This document shows, piece after piece, positions 27,088 to 28,198 of a stretch of 28,198 bases of DNA. Positions within the stretch are counted from its first letter, which is position 1, and the number at the start of each line of letters is the position of its first letter. Source of the DNA: Micavibrio sp. UBA7689. GTDB taxonomy: Bacteria > Pseudomonadota > Alphaproteobacteria > Micavibrionales > Micavibrionaceae. The stretch lies in assembly GCA_002482805.1 (NCBI GenBank), contig DLGR01000028.1, positions 2,692-30,889 of the forward strand, read 5' to 3'. The notes beneath the pieces were generated by a model, which was given only the letters and a program-made list of their open reading frames with translations, was not told the origin of the DNA and did no database searches. A program made the translations under genes and the position numbers.

Positions 27088-28026
27088 TCAGGCCCTCATA
27101 CGCGGTTGCTGGGTCGGGCCGTCCTTTTCCCACCATTTTGCGCGTGTCTCTAGCGCATCAAAGGCCGCGCGGCCTTTGTCGGTGGACAAGAATTCTTCCA
27201 GCGCTTCAAAGCCCGGCGTCGGACTAGAGGCCAGTTCCTTGGTAAGGGCGGAGCCAAAAAGCTCACGCAATCTTTTCTCTTCCCGCGCCAGAATAGAATG
27301 GCGCATGCCTTTCTCTTCCGGACCCATTTTTATTTCAAGATCGATTTTGGGCTTGCTCCAGGCGAACCCGTTGAAAGTTTGGCCTACATGAATACGTTCC
27401 AAGGCCATTTCGATTAATACGTCCGGATCACCATTGGGATGGTAGCAAATCCGCTCGCGTTGCGAGACCATGCGCAACACAGGCTTTATGAGTGTTGGAG
27501 ATTTTTCTAGGAGTTTATTGCGCAAATCCTTATCCCCGATAGCATATACATTGAACCCGAAACCCGTAATTCTTGAGGCCTGCTCCATACGGTCCAAAGT
27601 AGAATCGGTAGAGGTTGCGCCACCACTACCGATTTTTGTTGTCTGTTTATAAGCACCAAGGCGGGGTTCCTGTCGCACCTCTGCCTCCAGAGAGCGGAGA
27701 AAAAAATGACGGTCCTGAAAATAGGCGCGCTCGCGCGGCGGCGTTATTTCGGTGGGAACCTGAAATTCCATACGCGATAAATAACGATCGGGAAGCACGG
27801 GTGCTATGTTTGCTTTTTCGCGTGTAACAAAGCGTCTTTCGCATTCTTTGACATGGTCAATAATTTGCTGGATGACACGCTGGTTTTGCGCGACGAGCAC
27901 GCGCTCGGATTCCAGATACGGATCCTTCTTCTCTAAAACTTCACTGCGCAGCTGATTTCTTTCATCACTGCTGAGAAGCGTTCTCAGACCTACCGGTTCT
28001 TTTTTCTTCTTGCCGTCTTTGGACAC
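27088..28026 (-). CDS. Divergent CYTH-like protein behind tuf
   Basis: The frame can start at TTG (28089, 333 residues) or, better, at GTG (28026, 312 residues), which has AGAGGG about nine bases upstream. The product begins SKDGKKKKEPVGL. The order of strand-like segments resembles a CYTH (triphosphate tunnel metalloenzyme) domain: a start strand MEFQVPTE, an alternating segment LGAYKQTTKIG (~YKxTxK), then LRMVSQRERICY, DVLIEMALERI and KIDLEIKMG, which parallel the R.R, EIALD and ELELE strands of inorganic triphosphatases. The ExExK metal/phosphate motif is not intact (EFQVP instead), so catalysis is doubtful. About the first 85 residues and the last 60, with several Glu/Lys-rich helices, are unassigned. 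It follows tuf and its terminator and precedes tRNA-Trp. Confidence 0.5.
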   Translation of the reverse strand: MSKDGKKKKEPVGLRTLLSSDERNQLRSEVLEKKDPYLESERVLVAQNQRVIQQIIDHVKECERRFVTREKANIAPVLPDRYLSRMEFQVPTEITPPRERAYFQDRHFFLRSLEAEVRQEPRLGAYKQTTKIGSGGATSTDSTLDRMEQASRITGFGFNVYAIGDKDLRNKLLEKSPTLIKPVLRMVSQRERICYHPNGDPDVLIEMALERIHVGQTFNGFAWSKPKIDLEIKMGPEEKGMRHSILAREEKRLRELFGSALTKELASSPTPGFEALEEFLSTDKGRAAFDALETRAKWWEKDGPTQQPRMRA

Positions 28027-28125
28027 AAGGGTAATCCCTCTTATATAAGACCCTGCGAATAGTCTGGGATCTGTAAGGGTGCACCGCAATAAAATCGCGG
28101 GTGTGCGACAAAATTACCCACAAGC

Positions 28126-28153
28126 AAAAAGGCCGGATTTCTCCGGCCTTTTT
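28126..28153. terminator. Terminator of tuf
   Basis: Perfect 12-bp stem, AAAAAGGCCGGA (28126–28137) with TCCGGCCTTTTT (28142–28153), around a four-base loop. It lies 22 bases after the tuf stop codon and has T-runs in both directions. Confidence 0.9.
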
Positions 28154-28175
28154 AGAATTCTCAAGTTAATGAGGA

Positions 28176-28198
28176 TTACTCAATAATTTTAGCGACGA
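28176..28198 (-). CDS. tuf: Elongation factor Tu, last codons only (cut by window edge)
   Basis: The minus-strand frame reads VAKIIE and stop at the window end, the C-terminal ending of many alphaproteobacterial EF-Tu proteins. The order tuf – terminator – tRNA-Trp supports it. Only seven codons are present, so the identification rests on this ending and on gene order. Confidence 0.7.

Overview
The window reads as the chromosome of an alphaproteobacterium of moderate GC content. The main evidence is the nearly complete translation/transcription supercluster on the minus strand, in transcription order tuf – tRNA-Trp – secE – nusG – rplK – rplA – rplJ – rplL – rpoB – rpoC – rpsL – rpsG – fusA. 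The S7, L7/L12, RpoB and RpoC sequences look alphaproteobacterial. A deep or little-studied lineage is likely because several normally tight junctions are split by extra genes. I cannot name the genus.

Layout by region. 1–1129: start of fusA, then rpsG and rpsL (str operon), with a long leader and a good promoter near 1420–1449. 1568–2008: an orphan gene with its own near-consensus promoter, behind the rpoC terminator. 2118–11196: rpoC, an unrecognised 185-residue gene and rpoB, preceded by a strong promoter and a terminator that separates them from rplL. 11470–12650: rplL and rplJ with a probable L10-type leader and terminator-like attenuator. 12659–15167: a nucleoside hydrolase and an ABC-F ATPase inserted between rplJ and rplA. 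15243–17668: rplA, rplK, a 48-residue gene boxed between two terminators, nusG and secE.

17803–28026 holds about 10 kb of genes unrelated to translation that separate secE from tRNA-Trp and tuf: pdxA, a metallophosphoesterase and a diacylglycerol-kinase-family lipid kinase (one minus-strand operon); argG–argH on the plus strand; a two-gene cassette of unknown function; a TonB-dependent receptor with a DUF2946-like small protein; tRNA-Trp; and a divergent CYTH-like protein. The window closes with the last codons of tuf and its terminator.

The ribosomal and RNA polymerase genes act as several transcription units rather than one: secE–nusG, [48-aa gene], rplK–rplA, ABC-F–nucleoside hydrolase, rplJ–rplL, rpoB–X–rpoC, orphan, rpsL–rpsG–fusA. 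The most unusual items are the foreign-looking gene translated between rpoB and rpoC, a possible arginine-rich leader peptide ahead of argG, an ArgH lacking its usual C-terminal tail, an acidic/Gly-Ser insertion in ribosomal protein S7, and the CYTH-like protein. Function is inferred from sequence recognition only; no searches were run.
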